A stretch of 41,712 nucleotides of DNA from Pseudomonas sp. PA15(2017). Its GTDB lineage: Bacteria; Pseudomonadota; Gammaproteobacteria; Pseudomonadales; Pseudomonadaceae. Positions 7,946 to 15,737 of this stretch are shown here, one piece after another. Made by a program: the position numbers and the translations under genes. Below the pieces are notes generated by a model. It was not told the DNA's origin and searched no databases. It saw only the letters and a list, made by a program, of their open reading frames with translations. The DNA lies in contig NZ_MSXV01000033.1 in the NCBI RefSeq assembly GCF_001945395.1, positions 1 through 41,712 of the forward strand, given 5' to 3'. The stretch's first letter is position 1; every line of letters starts with the position of its first letter.

Positions 7946-8746
7946 TCACCTGCTACGTTTTTTGCGGCTGCTCAGCTGGATCCAAGCCGGCGCATGGTCG
8001 CTGGGGCGCGCCTCGCCACGCACCCAGGTGTCCACGCCGGCCGCCTGCAGGTACGGCGCCAGCGCTGGGTTGAGTAGCAGATGGTCGATACGCAGTCCTG
8101 AGTTGGTCTGCCAGTGGTGGCGCAAGTAATCCCAGAAGGTGAAGAGCTGCTGATCCGGGTGCAACGTGCGTAGCGCGTCCACCCAGCCCTGATCCAGCAA
8201 GCGTTGAAAACAGGCGCGGCTTTCGGGTTGCAAAAGAGCGTCCTTGAGCCACGAGCGGGTGCTGTAGATATCGAAATCCGTGGGTACCACGTTGAAGTCG
8301 CCGGCCAGCACCACCGGATGGTCGCTGGCCTGTAACGTCTGCGCATGGGCGATCAGCTGCTCGAACCACCTGAGCTTGTAATCGAACTTCGGTCCGGGCT
8401 GCGGGTTGCCGTTGGGCAGGTACAGGCAGGCCACCATCACGCCCTGCACCGCGGCCTCGATGTAGCGCGCCTGGGCATCCCACTCGGCGCCTGGCAGGCC
8501 GCGACGGATCGCCAATGGCTGGGTATCACGGCCGAGAATCGCCACGCCGTTCCAGGATGCCTGCCCCTGATACACCACACCGTACCCGGCCGCTTCGATA
8601 TCCCTGGCCGGGAACGACTTGTCGGCCGTCTTGAGTTCCTGCAGGCACACCACGTCCGGCTGCTCGCGCTTCAGCCAATCCAGCAGATTGGGCAGCCGGG
8701 CGTTGATGCCATTGATGTTGTAGGTGGCGATTCGCAAGCGCTTCAT
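7946..8746 (-). CDS. xthA: Exodeoxyribonuclease III (AP endonuclease)
   Basis: A 266-residue protein of the Mg-dependent exonuclease III/AP endonuclease family, acting in base-excision repair. Motifs in order: ATYNINGINARL, DVVCLQELKT (metal-binding Glu), CLYLPNGNP, AGDFNVVPTDFD (catalytic Asp and Asn), RIDHLLL, and the final SDHAPAW with the catalytic Asp-His. The start has GGAGAA upstream. It lies head to head with the amidase gene across a 164-base region. Pseudomonas carries more than one xth paralog, so the symbol is for the family and not a specific ortholog. Confidence 0.9.
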   Translation of the reverse strand: MKRLRIATYNINGINARLPNLLDWLKREQPDVVCLQELKTADKSFPARDIEAAGYGVVYQGQASWNGVAILGRDTQPLAIRRGLPGAEWDAQARYIEAAVQGVMVACLYLPNGNPQPGPKFDYKLRWFEQLIAHAQTLQASDHPVVLAGDFNVVPTDFDIYSTRSWLKDALLQPESRACFQRLLDQGWVDALRTLHPDQQLFTFWDYLRHHWQTNSGLRIDHLLLNPALAPYLQAAGVDTWVRGEARPSDHAPAWIQLSSRKKRSR

Positions 8747-8861
8747 CGGTGGTTCTCCGCGCGGTCATCCTGAAGCTGTGACCTGCGGACCGCGCAGCCG
8801 GTGCGATGAATGTGGATGCCGGCAACGCCATCTGCTCGAACGCCCTTACGCAGCGCCCAAT

Positions 8862-8880
8862 AATGCAATAATATAACATT
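8862..8880 (+). promoter_or_regulatory. Zur-box-like operator AATGCAATAATATAACATT
   Basis: The 19-base site has a TATAACATT right half and an AATGCAATA left half, so the arms match as inverted repeats at 7 of 9 positions. It resembles the gammaproteobacterial Zur box built on GTTATA/TATAAC. It lies 30 bases before the amidase start, in the divergent region shared with xthA. In P. aeruginosa a paralogous amidase gene, amiA, sits in a zinc-starvation gene group, which supports the reading. It is a by-eye match and not scored. Confidence 0.55.
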
Positions 8881-8910
8881 TGAAGTTGCATAGCCTGGGA
8901 TCAAACGACC

Positions 8911-10095
8911 ATGCACAGACGTCACCTCCTCCACCTGGCCCTGGCAGGCCTCACCCTACCCTGGGCCATAGCCGCCGCTACCCCGAAAGTCATGCACGCC
9001 CGTGCCTGGGACGATGGCGAGAAGCTGAGGCTGGTATTCGACATGAGCGGCCCAGCGAAATACCAGATCTTCTCGCTGAAGGCGCCGGAGCGACTGGTCG
9101 TCGATCTGGCAGATACCGCTACAGCCGCCGACCTGAACGAACTGTCGGCCGGCAACCGGCTGCTCAGCGCCATTCGCAGCGGCCCTCAGGCCGGCGGTAC
9201 GCGCATCGTGCTCGACCTCAAGCAGCCGGCCAGGGTGGAAAGCTTTCTGCTCGGCCCCAACGGCAGCGAGGGGCATCGCCTGGTGGTCGATCTACGTGAC
9301 ATGGCGCTCGCGCCGCAGGGGATCGTCGAACCTCAGCGGGCAACCACTGCCGGGCAACGGGACGTGGTCGTGGTGATCGACGCTGGGCATGGCGGCAAGG
9401 ACCCCGGCGCCCTGGGCGGCAACGGCGAGCAGGAAAAGGTGGTGGCACTCGCCATTGCCCGCCTGCTGGCCCAGAAGCTCAACCGCCAGCGTGGTTTCAA
9501 GGCACAGTTGGTGCGTAATCAGGACGTCTTCGTGCCGCTGCGCAAACGCGTGGAAGTCGCTCGCCGTCACAATGCCGACCTGTTCATTTCCGTGCACGCC
9601 GACGCCGCGCCGCGCAGGAGTGCGTCGGGCGCCTCGGTGTTCGCCCTCTCGGAAAACGGTGCCACGTCGACCACCGCGCGGTGGATGGCCGAGCGTGAGA
9701 ACAGCGCGGACCTGCTGGGTGCCCGCGAGCTGCTGTCCCTGAAGAACAGGGACCCGGTGCTGGCTGGCGTGCTGCTCGACATGTCGCTGAACGCCACCAT
9801 CAGTACCAGCCTGGGATTGGGCAAGACGGTCCTCGATAATGTCGGCAAGGTGGCTGGCGTGCATCAGAAACGCGTCGAGCAGGCCGGCTTCGCGGTGCTC
9901 AAATCCCCGGTTATCCCATCCATCCTGGTGGAAACCGGCTTCATCTCCAACCCGGCCGACTGCCGCAAACTCTGCGACCCGCTGCACCAGAAGCGCGTCG
10001 CCCAGGCGATCTTCGATGGACTGCAGAAGCACTTTTTAGCCAGCCCACCGACTGGCACCTATCTGGCGAGCCAGAAGGGCGGATCGCTCAGCTGA
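8911..10095 (+). CDS. amiA: N-acetylmuramoyl-L-alanine amidase (AMIN + Amidase_3)
   Basis: A 394-residue secreted cell-wall hydrolase. The N-terminus MHRRHLLHLALAGLTLPWAI carries a twin Arg before the hydrophobic stretch, so export may be by Tat, as for E. coli AmiA/AmiC; the cleavage region is AIAAA. An AMIN domain (~residues 28-130, KLRLVFDMSGPAKYQIF, RLVVDLAD, GTRIVLDL) targets it to the wall or septum. The Amidase_3 domain follows with zinc ligands in DAGHGGKDPG, a Glu in the next segment, SVHADA and the catalytic Glu in LVETGFISNP. It cleaves the bond between N-acetylmuramate and L-alanine. The protein resembles the extra amidase of the Pseudomonas zinc-starvation cluster as I remember it, so amiA is used with moderate confidence. 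Confidence 0.88.
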   Translation: MHRRHLLHLALAGLTLPWAIAAATPKVMHARAWDDGEKLRLVFDMSGPAKYQIFSLKAPERLVVDLADTATAADLNELSAGNRLLSAIRSGPQAGGTRIVLDLKQPARVESFLLGPNGSEGHRLVVDLRDMALAPQGIVEPQRATTAGQRDVVVVIDAGHGGKDPGALGGNGEQEKVVALAIARLLAQKLNRQRGFKAQLVRNQDVFVPLRKRVEVARRHNADLFISVHADAAPRRSASGASVFALSENGATSTTARWMAERENSADLLGARELLSLKNRDPVLAGVLLDMSLNATISTSLGLGKTVLDNVGKVAGVHQKRVEQAGFAVLKSPVIPSILVETGFISNPADCRKLCDPLHQKRVAQAIFDGLQKHFLASPPTGTYLASQKGGSLS

Positions 10096-10115
10096 CTCGC
10101 TTCCACTGACAGTAC

Positions 10116-11462
10116 TCAGGCGAATGGCAATTCGACCCGCACTTCCAGCCCGCCAGCAGGGCGATTGCGCAGCGTCAGGCTGCCGCCGTGCTCCAACACG
10201 ATGGCCCGTGCTGCAGAAAGCCCGAGGCCGACGCCACCGGTGTGCTTGTTGCGCGAACCCTCGATGCGAAAGAACGGTTTGAACACTTCATCCTGCAACG
10301 CCGGGGCGATACCCGGCCCGCGATCGAGCACGCGAATTCGTACAGCGCGGCTGCCCTGCTCCAGCATGACCGCCGGCTCGTGGCCGTACTTGATGGCATT
10401 GTCGAGCAGGTTGCCGAGCATGCGTTTGATACCGATCGGCCGACCGACATACACCACCCGCCCCTGCGCACTCAGCTGTACGTCGACACCGACATCCCGA
10501 TAGTCATCGACCAACGTATGCAGCAACCCGGCGAGGTCGAAGGCGGTCGCCGGTTCCAGGCGGGCGTCGTCGCGGAAGAACTCCAGGGCGCTGTTGACCA
10601 TCGCCTGCATCTCGTCCACATCGCGAAACAGCTTGGCCTGCTGCTCGGGGTCGTCGATGAATTCACCGCGCAGGCGCATGCGCGTCAGCGGCGTGCGCAG
10701 GTCATGGGAAATCGCCGCCAGCATCTGCGTACGGTCATGGATGAAGTGCTGCAACTGGGCCTGCATGGCGTTGAAGGCGACGATGGCCTGGCGGATTTCT
10801 CGCGGCCCTTCGACGGCGATGGGCGGGGCGCGGAAATCACTGCCGAAGCGCCGGGCACCACGGGCGAAACGTTCCAATGGCGCGGCCAGGTGGCAGGTGG
10901 CGATCAGGGCCACAATGATGGTCGAGAGCAGCACCAGGGCGATGACGATCAGGTTGCGTGGCAGCTCATCGAGGCCCCAGCTGCGGGTGAATGCAGAGAA
11001 TTTCACCCAGGAGCCGTCGCGCAGCTCGACCATCAAGACGTATTCCGCACCGGGATCATCGGCTGGCCAGTCGGCGGGTTCGTAGCCGATGATCCTGGCG
11101 TTGGGGTTGCGCAACTGGCTGCGCAGAAAGCCTTCGCCGGAGCGAAAGTCCGCTTCATCGTCCGGTGCAGGCAACCCGGCATCCTCGAAACGACGCAGCC
11201 AGGTGGTGGTATAGATCGCGCCACTGGCGGACCTGGCGATGGCCGGGCGCTGCTCGGGTGGCGCCGCATCGATGATACGACTGATGCTGGCGAGGCTTTC
11301 CAGCAGGCCGGTCTGCAGCAACGGTGGGCGCGCCCATACGCCGGCCAGTTGGCTCAGCAGCCAGGTCAGCAGCAACGCGGTGAGCATCGCGGTCAGCGTG
11401 GTCAGCGCGATCCAGCGCGCCACCGTGTCGCCGGAGCGGCCGACCCTGGGCGGCCATTTCAT
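10116..11462 (-). CDS. Two-component sensor histidine kinase
   Basis: A 448-residue EnvZ/OmpR-class sensor. A first membrane helix (~residues 18-42) and a second (RNLIVIALVLLSTIIVALIA, ~residues 171-191) bracket a periplasmic domain of about 130 residues. A HAMP-type linker follows (LERFARGARRFGSDF), then HisKA with the phospho-accepting His in AISHDLRTPLTRMRLR, and a HATPase domain with GNLLDNAIKYG (N box), DRGPGI (G1) and GGVGLGLS (G2). Its start overlaps the response-regulator stop by ATGA. The signal is not deducible. The stop lies 20 bases from the convergent amidase gene. Confidence 0.92.
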   Translation of the reverse strand: MKWPPRVGRSGDTVARWIALTTLTAMLTALLLTWLLSQLAGVWARPPLLQTGLLESLASISRIIDAAPPEQRPAIARSASGAIYTTTWLRRFEDAGLPAPDDEADFRSGEGFLRSQLRNPNARIIGYEPADWPADDPGAEYVLMVELRDGSWVKFSAFTRSWGLDELPRNLIVIALVLLSTIIVALIATCHLAAPLERFARGARRFGSDFRAPPIAVEGPREIRQAIVAFNAMQAQLQHFIHDRTQMLAAISHDLRTPLTRMRLRGEFIDDPEQQAKLFRDVDEMQAMVNSALEFFRDDARLEPATAFDLAGLLHTLVDDYRDVGVDVQLSAQGRVVYVGRPIGIKRMLGNLLDNAIKYGHEPAVMLEQGSRAVRIRVLDRGPGIAPALQDEVFKPFFRIEGSRNKHTGGVGLGLSAARAIVLEHGGSLTLRNRPAGGLEVRVELPFA

Positions 11463-12172
11463 CGCTTCACCAGCACACTGGGGGTGAACAGGTAGCCACT
11501 GTTGCGCACCGTGCGGATCATCGGCGCGCCACTGACATCGCCCTCCAGCTTGCGACGCAAGCGGCTGACCTGTACGTCGATACTGCGGTCGAAGGCTTCG
11601 AACGCGTCGCCACGGGTCATGTCCAGCAATTGCTGGCGGCTCAGCACCCGCCGGGGGTGTTCGGCGAACACCAGCAGCAATTCGAATTCGCCGCCGGAGA
11701 GCGGAATCATCACCTTGTCCGGCGAGCGCAGTTCACGGCGTGTGACGTCCAGCTGCCAGCCGGCGAACTCCAGGGTCGGGCGTGGCTTGTGGTTGAGCAC
11801 GCTGCTGAGTTCACCGGTGCGGCGTAACACGGCGCGTACCCGGGCGAGCAGCTCGCGGGCATCGAACGGCTTGGTGAGGTAATCGTCGGCGCCCAATTCC
11901 AGACCTACCACGCGGTCGCTGAGTTCGCCCATGGCGGTGAGCATGATCACCGCAACCGAGTGCTCACTGCGCAGGCGCTGGCAGAGCACCAGGCCGCTCT
12001 CCCCCGGCAGCATGACGTCAAGGATCACGAGGTCGGGCTGCTGGCGCGCCATTGCCTGCCAGAGGCCGGCGCCGTCACTGGCCACGGCGACGCGATAGCC
12101 GTGCTGCTCGAGGAATTTCTTCAGGAGGGCGAGGACTTCGAGGTCATCGTCCACCAGCAATAGGTGATTCAC
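11459..12172 (-). CDS. OmpR-family response regulator
   Basis: Partner of the kinase just downstream. The receiver domain begins at VNHLLLVDDDLEV (acidic DDD pocket), has the phospho-acceptor Asp in LVILDVMLPG, a Thr in MLTAMG and the Lys in DDYLTKPFDARELLARV. A winged-helix Trans_reg_C domain follows (LSGGEFELLLVFAEHP, RQQLLDMTRG, SIDVQVSRLRRKLE, IRTVRNSGYLF). The GTG at 12172 is chosen because the receiver fold begins there. An ATG at 12217 would add 15 residues, and neither start has a clear Shine-Dalgarno sequence. The gene reads away from mlaA. Confidence 0.88.
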   Translation of the reverse strand: MNHLLLVDDDLEVLALLKKFLEQHGYRVAVASDGAGLWQAMARQQPDLVILDVMLPGESGLVLCQRLRSEHSVAVIMLTAMGELSDRVVGLELGADDYLTKPFDARELLARVRAVLRRTGELSSVLNHKPRPTLEFAGWQLDVTRRELRSPDKVMIPLSGGEFELLLVFAEHPRRVLSRQQLLDMTRGDAFEAFDRSIDVQVSRLRRKLEGDVSGAPMIRTVRNSGYLFTPSVLVKR

Positions 12173-12265
12173 GGGGGGCTCGCTGCGCGCAGTTCTGGAG
12201 CGGCTATCTAAAACCATTGGCGCGGGCGCGTCATATATTTCAATTCGGCAATAAAGCGGCGATTT

Positions 12266-12277
12266 CGCAATATTGCG
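12266..12277. promoter_or_regulatory. Palindrome CGCAATATTGCG between divergent regulator and mlaA genes
   Basis: A perfect 12-base palindrome in the 164-base divergent region 12173-12336. It is about 60 bases before the mlaA start and 94 before the regulator GTG. Its position suits an operator acting on one or both promoters, possibly for the adjacent response regulator, although OmpR-family sites are usually direct repeats. Confidence 0.35.
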
Positions 12278-12336
12278 GACACGCTCGGGCAAAAACTGCC
12301 AGGCAGCATCGGCGCAGTTTCCATAGAGGATCGCCC

Positions 12337-13113
12337 ATGCCGAACACCGCTCTCGCTCGTCCCTTCGCCCGTACGCTCTCGCTGGCAGCTGCCGTGAGCC
12401 TGACCGCAGGCTGTGCCAGCTCGCCCGTACCTTCCGCCACGCAACTCTGCCAAGGCACGCTGGCCGCCCCCCATGACCCGGCCGAGTCGGTCAACCGCGG
12501 CATCTTCGCGTTCAACCGCAGCGTCGACGATTACCTGCTGGCCCCCGTGGCCCGCGGTTATCGGCACCTGCCTGGATTCGTGCAGGGTGGCGTACACAAT
12601 TTCGTGGCCAACTTCGGCGAGCCCAAGGTGTTCATCAACGACCTGCTGCAAGGCAACGGCGGGCGTTCGGTCACCACGGTAGGCCGTTTCGCGGTCAATA
12701 CCACGGTCGGCATCCTCGGTCTGATCGATGTATCTGGACGCATGGGCATGGAACGCCACCAAGCGGACTTCGGCCAGACCTTCGGTGTATGGAACATTGC
12801 CAACGGTCCGATCCTCGAACTGCCGCTGCTGGGCACCGGCAACCTGCGTGACGCCACCGGCAAGGTATTGAGCTTCGCGGTCTCGCCATTCGGCAACAAC
12901 AGCGACACCCTTGAGACACTGAGCACCGTGGACACCGTCGGCGGTATCGTCGATGGTCGCGCCGAGGCATTGCCGCTGACCGACGAGCTGAGAAAGCAGC
13001 CTGATTACTACCTGGCCCTGCGCGACGCCGTGGCCGAGCAACGTGCGCACTTCGTTGCCGAGGGCAAGCTCGGCGAGCAGGCGGATCTCTGCGGAGCGAG
13101 CGATGAGCGCTGA
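12337..13113 (+). CDS. mlaA: MlaA/VacJ family outer-membrane lipoprotein
   Basis: A 258-residue lipoprotein with signal peptide and lipobox LTAGC (Cys ~27), so it is lipidated and sent to the outer membrane. The MlaA core is clear: DPAESVNRGIFAFNRSVDDY, PGFVQGGVHNFVANFGEP, INDLLQGN, GRFAVNTTVGILGLIDV, ADFGQTFGVWNI and the PLLG segment. MlaA works with porins to remove misplaced phospholipid from the outer leaflet and passes it to the MlaC-MlaFEDB route. The ATG at 12337 has AGAGGA upstream; the open frame continues 5' but the extra part has no signal peptide. No other mla gene is nearby. Confidence 0.92.
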   Translation: MPNTALARPFARTLSLAAAVSLTAGCASSPVPSATQLCQGTLAAPHDPAESVNRGIFAFNRSVDDYLLAPVARGYRHLPGFVQGGVHNFVANFGEPKVFINDLLQGNGGRSVTTVGRFAVNTTVGILGLIDVSGRMGMERHQADFGQTFGVWNIANGPILELPLLGTGNLRDATGKVLSFAVSPFGNNSDTLETLSTVDTVGGIVDGRAEALPLTDELRKQPDYYLALRDAVAEQRAHFVAEGKLGEQADLCGASDER

Positions 13114-13414
13114 AGGCGTGCTGGTACTGCACCGGCGAATCAGGGCACCGGACAGGGCCACGTTGCATTACCGCGAGCTTGAATTACACCTGGATGCCGA
13201 CGGCCGCCACCTGGTGCTCAGCCGCTACACCGAGCTGTATGGCGAAGACCAGTCCAGCAGGGGCGCCAGACGTGATCACAAGGTGTCGCTGGTCAGCCTG
13301 CTGCGCTGGATGATCAGCCAGGGGCACGGACCCGATATCGCCGTGGCGGACGCCAAGAGCGGTGTTCACCCTACGTCCTGGCAAGCCGGAAGGCTGAAGC
13401 GTTTGGTTGAGTGA
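13103..13414 (+). CDS. Small protein of unknown function downstream of mlaA
   Basis: A 103-residue open frame starting MSAEGVLVLHRRIRAP. Its ATG lies within the last codons of mlaA, an 11-base overlap that suggests translational coupling. It has no signal peptide or membrane segment. It is rich in Arg, Leu and His, with the segment LHYRELELHLDADGRHLVLS and a basic RRDHKVSLVSLLRWM. I do not recognise a family; the composition and codon pattern look like a real cytoplasmic protein and similar short proteins seem to occur in Pseudomonas. The function is unknown. Confidence 0.6.
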   Translation: MSAEGVLVLHRRIRAPDRATLHYRELELHLDADGRHLVLSRYTELYGEDQSSRGARRDHKVSLVSLLRWMISQGHGPDIAVADAKSGVHPTSWQAGRLKRLVE

Positions 13415-13439
13415 ATCCGTCGTTCAATCGTCCGGGAGC

Positions 13440-13454
13440 GGGCGGGAACCGCCC
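13440..13454. terminator. GC-rich hairpin between convergent transcription units
   Basis: GGGCGG-GAA-CCGCCC forms a six-pair stem with a three-base loop. A second small stem, CCCGT-GCGA-ACGGG, lies at 13479-13492, and GGGTCTGCAGACCC (13550-13563), a perfect palindrome, touches the stop of the RraA-family gene. All lie in the 148-base gap between the small gene and the end of the siderophore operon. None has a T-tract, so termination is plausible but not shown. Confidence 0.4.
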
Positions 13455-13562
13455 TCTGCACAAGCATACTGCGCGTGCCCCGTGCGAACGGGCCATGCCC
13501 GTGATTTCGCCCGACTCCGCGCGCTGCCACAGGTGTTTGGATCACCCATGGGTCTGCAGACC

Positions 13563-14171
13563 CTAGCCCTCCGACTGCTCCAACCGCGCCTGCAACTCCG
13601 CGCGCCGAGCCGTATCGGCGGCCTCTTTGCTCTGCAGGCGTTCCAGTAACTCGCCGGCCTGTTCGGACGGCAGCACGTAAATGCCATCGTCATCGGCGAC
13701 CAGCAGATCACCGGGCTGCACCCACACACCGCGTACCGTCACCGGTACGTTCACCGCACCCTCTCCGCCAAGCGAGCGCGTGGTATAGGCGCTGACACCG
13801 CCGCAGAAGATCGGCAGGCCGAGCGTTCGCAGTGCGCGCACGTCGGTCACCGGGCCGTCGATCACCACGCCGGCCAGGCCCTTGATGCGTGCAGCGATAG
13901 TTCGCAGCTCGCCCCAACAGGCGCAGTTCGCCTCGCCGCTGTTGGCGATCACCAGCACGTCGCCCGGTTGGCTGGCGATCAGCGCATCGCGCAGCACGCT
14001 GCCGTCCGGTGCGTGTATCTGCGCGGTGCTGACGCGGCCGACGATGTGCACATCGGCCACCAGCGGCGGTAGGCCATGGATGTGCCCTTCCTGCAGTACG
14101 TGGCCGATGGTCGACGCGGCGATGCCGCGATAGGCGTCGATCAAAGCAGCGGGAACGAGTTCGATGGTCAT
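13563..14171 (-). CDS. RraA-family protein at the end of the siderophore operon
   Basis: A 202-residue protein of the RraA / 4-hydroxy-4-methyl-2-oxoglutarate aldolase family, with the order STIGHVLQEG, GDVLVIANSGEANCACWGE, AGVVIDGPVTDV, GLPIFCGGVSAYT, GVWVQPGDLLVADDDGIYVLP. In aldolases and in RraA the loop reads DGxxRD or GAVRQV, with an Arg important in the aldolases; here it is DGPVTD, a Thr in place of Arg, which argues against the standard aldolase reaction. The start overlaps the FhuF-like stop by ATGA, so it is co-expressed with the achromobactin uptake genes. A part in handling citrate or 2-oxoglutarate-derived siderophore pieces is only a guess. The C-terminal ~30 residues are a charged helix. 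Confidence 0.85.
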   Translation of the reverse strand: MTIELVPAALIDAYRGIAASTIGHVLQEGHIHGLPPLVADVHIVGRVSTAQIHAPDGSVLRDALIASQPGDVLVIANSGEANCACWGELRTIAARIKGLAGVVIDGPVTDVRALRTLGLPIFCGGVSAYTTRSLGGEGAVNVPVTVRGVWVQPGDLLVADDDGIYVLPSEQAGELLERLQSKEAADTARRAELQARLEQSEG

Positions 14172-14938
14172 CGCGGGGCCTTGGGTCGGATCAATGGGCA
14201 GGTGGAGCAATATTCCACCGGGTCGCTGGCCTGGTAGTAAAAGCAGCAGGTGCGGCGAAAACGGATGGCGCGGGCGCCGTCATCGAGCCGCGTCAGCGGC
14301 CGGTTGAAATGCTCCAGCGGGTTGTAGTCGAGGCCGAACAGGCTGCCGGATGCCTCCTCGGTCAGCCAGCGAAAATCTTCGGCGCAGCGCTGGCGCGTCG
14401 CGGCGCATTCGAGCTTGGCCAGGCGCCGCTCGTACAGCGAATAGACGCGCACCGCGGTGTTCTCCCAGAGAATGCGCCGCGACACGCCGGTGAGCCGGTA
14501 GAAACTCTCCCACAGCGGCTGCAGCAAACCGGCGAACAGCTGCCCGACCACCGCCTCGCGCCAGGTATCACGCGCACCGGGTTCGGGCCGCGAGACGGAC
14601 AGGCTGCGCAGCGGCAGCGACGAGGTCCACAGGCCATCGTCGTGGCCGTACTCGATGAAGGTATTGTCCAGCGACAGCTCCAGCCCCTTGTCGTAGGCGG
14701 ACATGCCATACAGGCAGGCGCCGGTGAGCAGGAACGACTGGCGCTTGCCCAGCAGCGAGGCGGTGATGCGCCGCGACGGCGAGAGAATCACCGGGCCGAG
14801 CCTGTCCAGCAGCGCCGTGCAGGTGGCTTCGTCCAGCAGTTCCCTGGCCGGCAGGCTGCGCGCGAGATCGCGCTCGCTTTCGCGACGCAAGCGCAGCGCG
14901 CCGCACAGGCTGGTCCATTCGGCGTCGCTCAAATTCAT
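14168..14938 (-). CDS. FhuF-like siderophore-iron reductase
   Basis: A 256-residue protein ending in a cysteine cluster typical of Fhu[21 protein letters not shown], that is CC-x11-C-x2-C, which holds a [2Fe-2S] centre in E. coli FhuF. Upstream are the FhuF-type segments [29 protein letters not shown] sequence and [13 protein letters not shown]. FhuF-type proteins reduce ferric iron from imported siderophores in the cytoplasm. The start MNLSDAEW at 14938 overlaps the cbrD stop by ATGA. Placement directly behind the ABC importer fits release of iron from ferri-achromobactin after uptake. This gene is an addition to the four-gene cbrABCD set. Confidence 0.88.
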   Translation of the reverse strand: MNLSDAEWTSLCGALRLRRESERDLARSLPARELLDEATCTALLDRLGPVILSPSRRITASLLGKRQSFLLTGACLYGMSAYDKGLELSLDNTFIEYGHDDGLWTSSLPLRSLSVSRPEPGARDTWREAVVGQLFAGLLQPLWESFYRLTGVSRRILWENTAVRVYSLYERRLAKLECAATRQRCAEDFRWLTEEASGSLFGLDYNPLEHFNRPLTRLDDGARAIRFRRTCCFYYQASDPVEYCSTCPLIRPKAPR

Positions 14939-15726
14939 CGCGGAATGTCCCGGCCGAAGGGAATGCACAGCGGCGTGTGGAAGAACGGGTCGGGAATGAT
15001 CCGGCAATCCAGGTCGAACACCGTCTTGACCAGTTCTTCGCTGAGGATGTCCGCCGGCTTGCCCTGGGCGTAGGCGGTGCGCCGGTGCACGGCGACCATG
15101 TGGTCGGCGTAGCGGCAGGCCAGGTTGAGGTCGTGCAGCACCATGACGATGGTCTTGCCCTCCTGGCGATTGAGCTCGCGCAGCAGGTCCAGTACCTCGA
15201 TCTGGTGGGCCAGATCGAGAAAGGTGGTCGGCTCGTCGAGCAGCACCAACTCGGTTTCCTGGGCCAGGGTCATGGCGATCCAGGCGCGTTGGCGCTGACC
15301 GCCGGACAGCGCATCGACCGGCCGCTCTGCCAACGCATCCAGGCCGGTACGGGTCAGTGCGCGGGCCACCACGGCTTCGTCCTCGGCCGACCACTGCTGC
15401 ATCCAGCTCTGGTACGGGTAGCGCCCCAGGGCGACCAACTGGCGCACGCTGATGCCCTCGGGCGCCACCGGCATCTGCGGCAGGATCGCCAGTTCCCGCG
15501 CCACGGCGGCGGTCGGCTTGCGCTGAATGTCGGCGCCGTTGAGGATCACCGTGCCGGCCTGCGGCTTGAGCAGCCGCGCGAAGGATTTCAGCAGCGTGCT
15601 CTTACCGCAGCCGTTGCTGCCGATCAACACCGTCACCTGGCCGCGCGGCAACGCCAGGTCGAGATTGTCGATGATCGGCTGGCGCTGGTAGGCCAGGGTC
15701 AGGTTGCGGCTGGCGATGGCGGTCAT
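14935..15726 (-). CDS. cbrD: Ferric achromobactin ABC transporter ATP-binding protein
   Basis: A 263-residue FepC/FecE-type ATPase. Motifs are Walker [11 protein letters not shown]-loop LAILPQ, signature [11 protein letters not shown], Walker [14 protein letters not shown] and the switch His in [14 protein letters not shown]. The start [11 protein letters not shown] at 15726 lies 12 bases after the cbrC stop and has a GAGGA element upstream. It powers import of the ferric siderophore across the inner membrane with the two permeases and CbrA. The cbr names come from the Dickeya achromobactin system, whose gene order is the same. Confidence 0.92.
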   Translation of the reverse strand: MTAIASRNLTLAYQRQPIIDNLDLALPRGQVTVLIGSNGCGKSTLLKSFARLLKPQAGTVILNGADIQRKPTAAVARELAILPQMPVAPEGISVRQLVALGRYPYQSWMQQWSAEDEAVVARALTRTGLDALAERPVDALSGGQRQRAWIAMTLAQETELVLLDEPTTFLDLAHQIEVLDLLRELNRQEGKTIVMVLHDLNLACRYADHMVAVHRRTAYAQGKPADILSEELVKTVFDLDCRIIPDPFFHTPLCIPFGRDIPR

Positions 15727-15737
15727 GTCAGGGGTCC

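Noticed and set aside
13415..13562. REP-type repeat elements in the gap before the RraA-family gene
   Set aside because: There are three small palindromes, but they differ from one another and do not resemble known Pseudomonas REP units.
13563..14171. 4-hydroxy-4-methyl-2-oxoglutarate aldolase as a firm product name
   Set aside because: The arginine of the DGxxRD loop is missing and no aromatic degradation genes are nearby.
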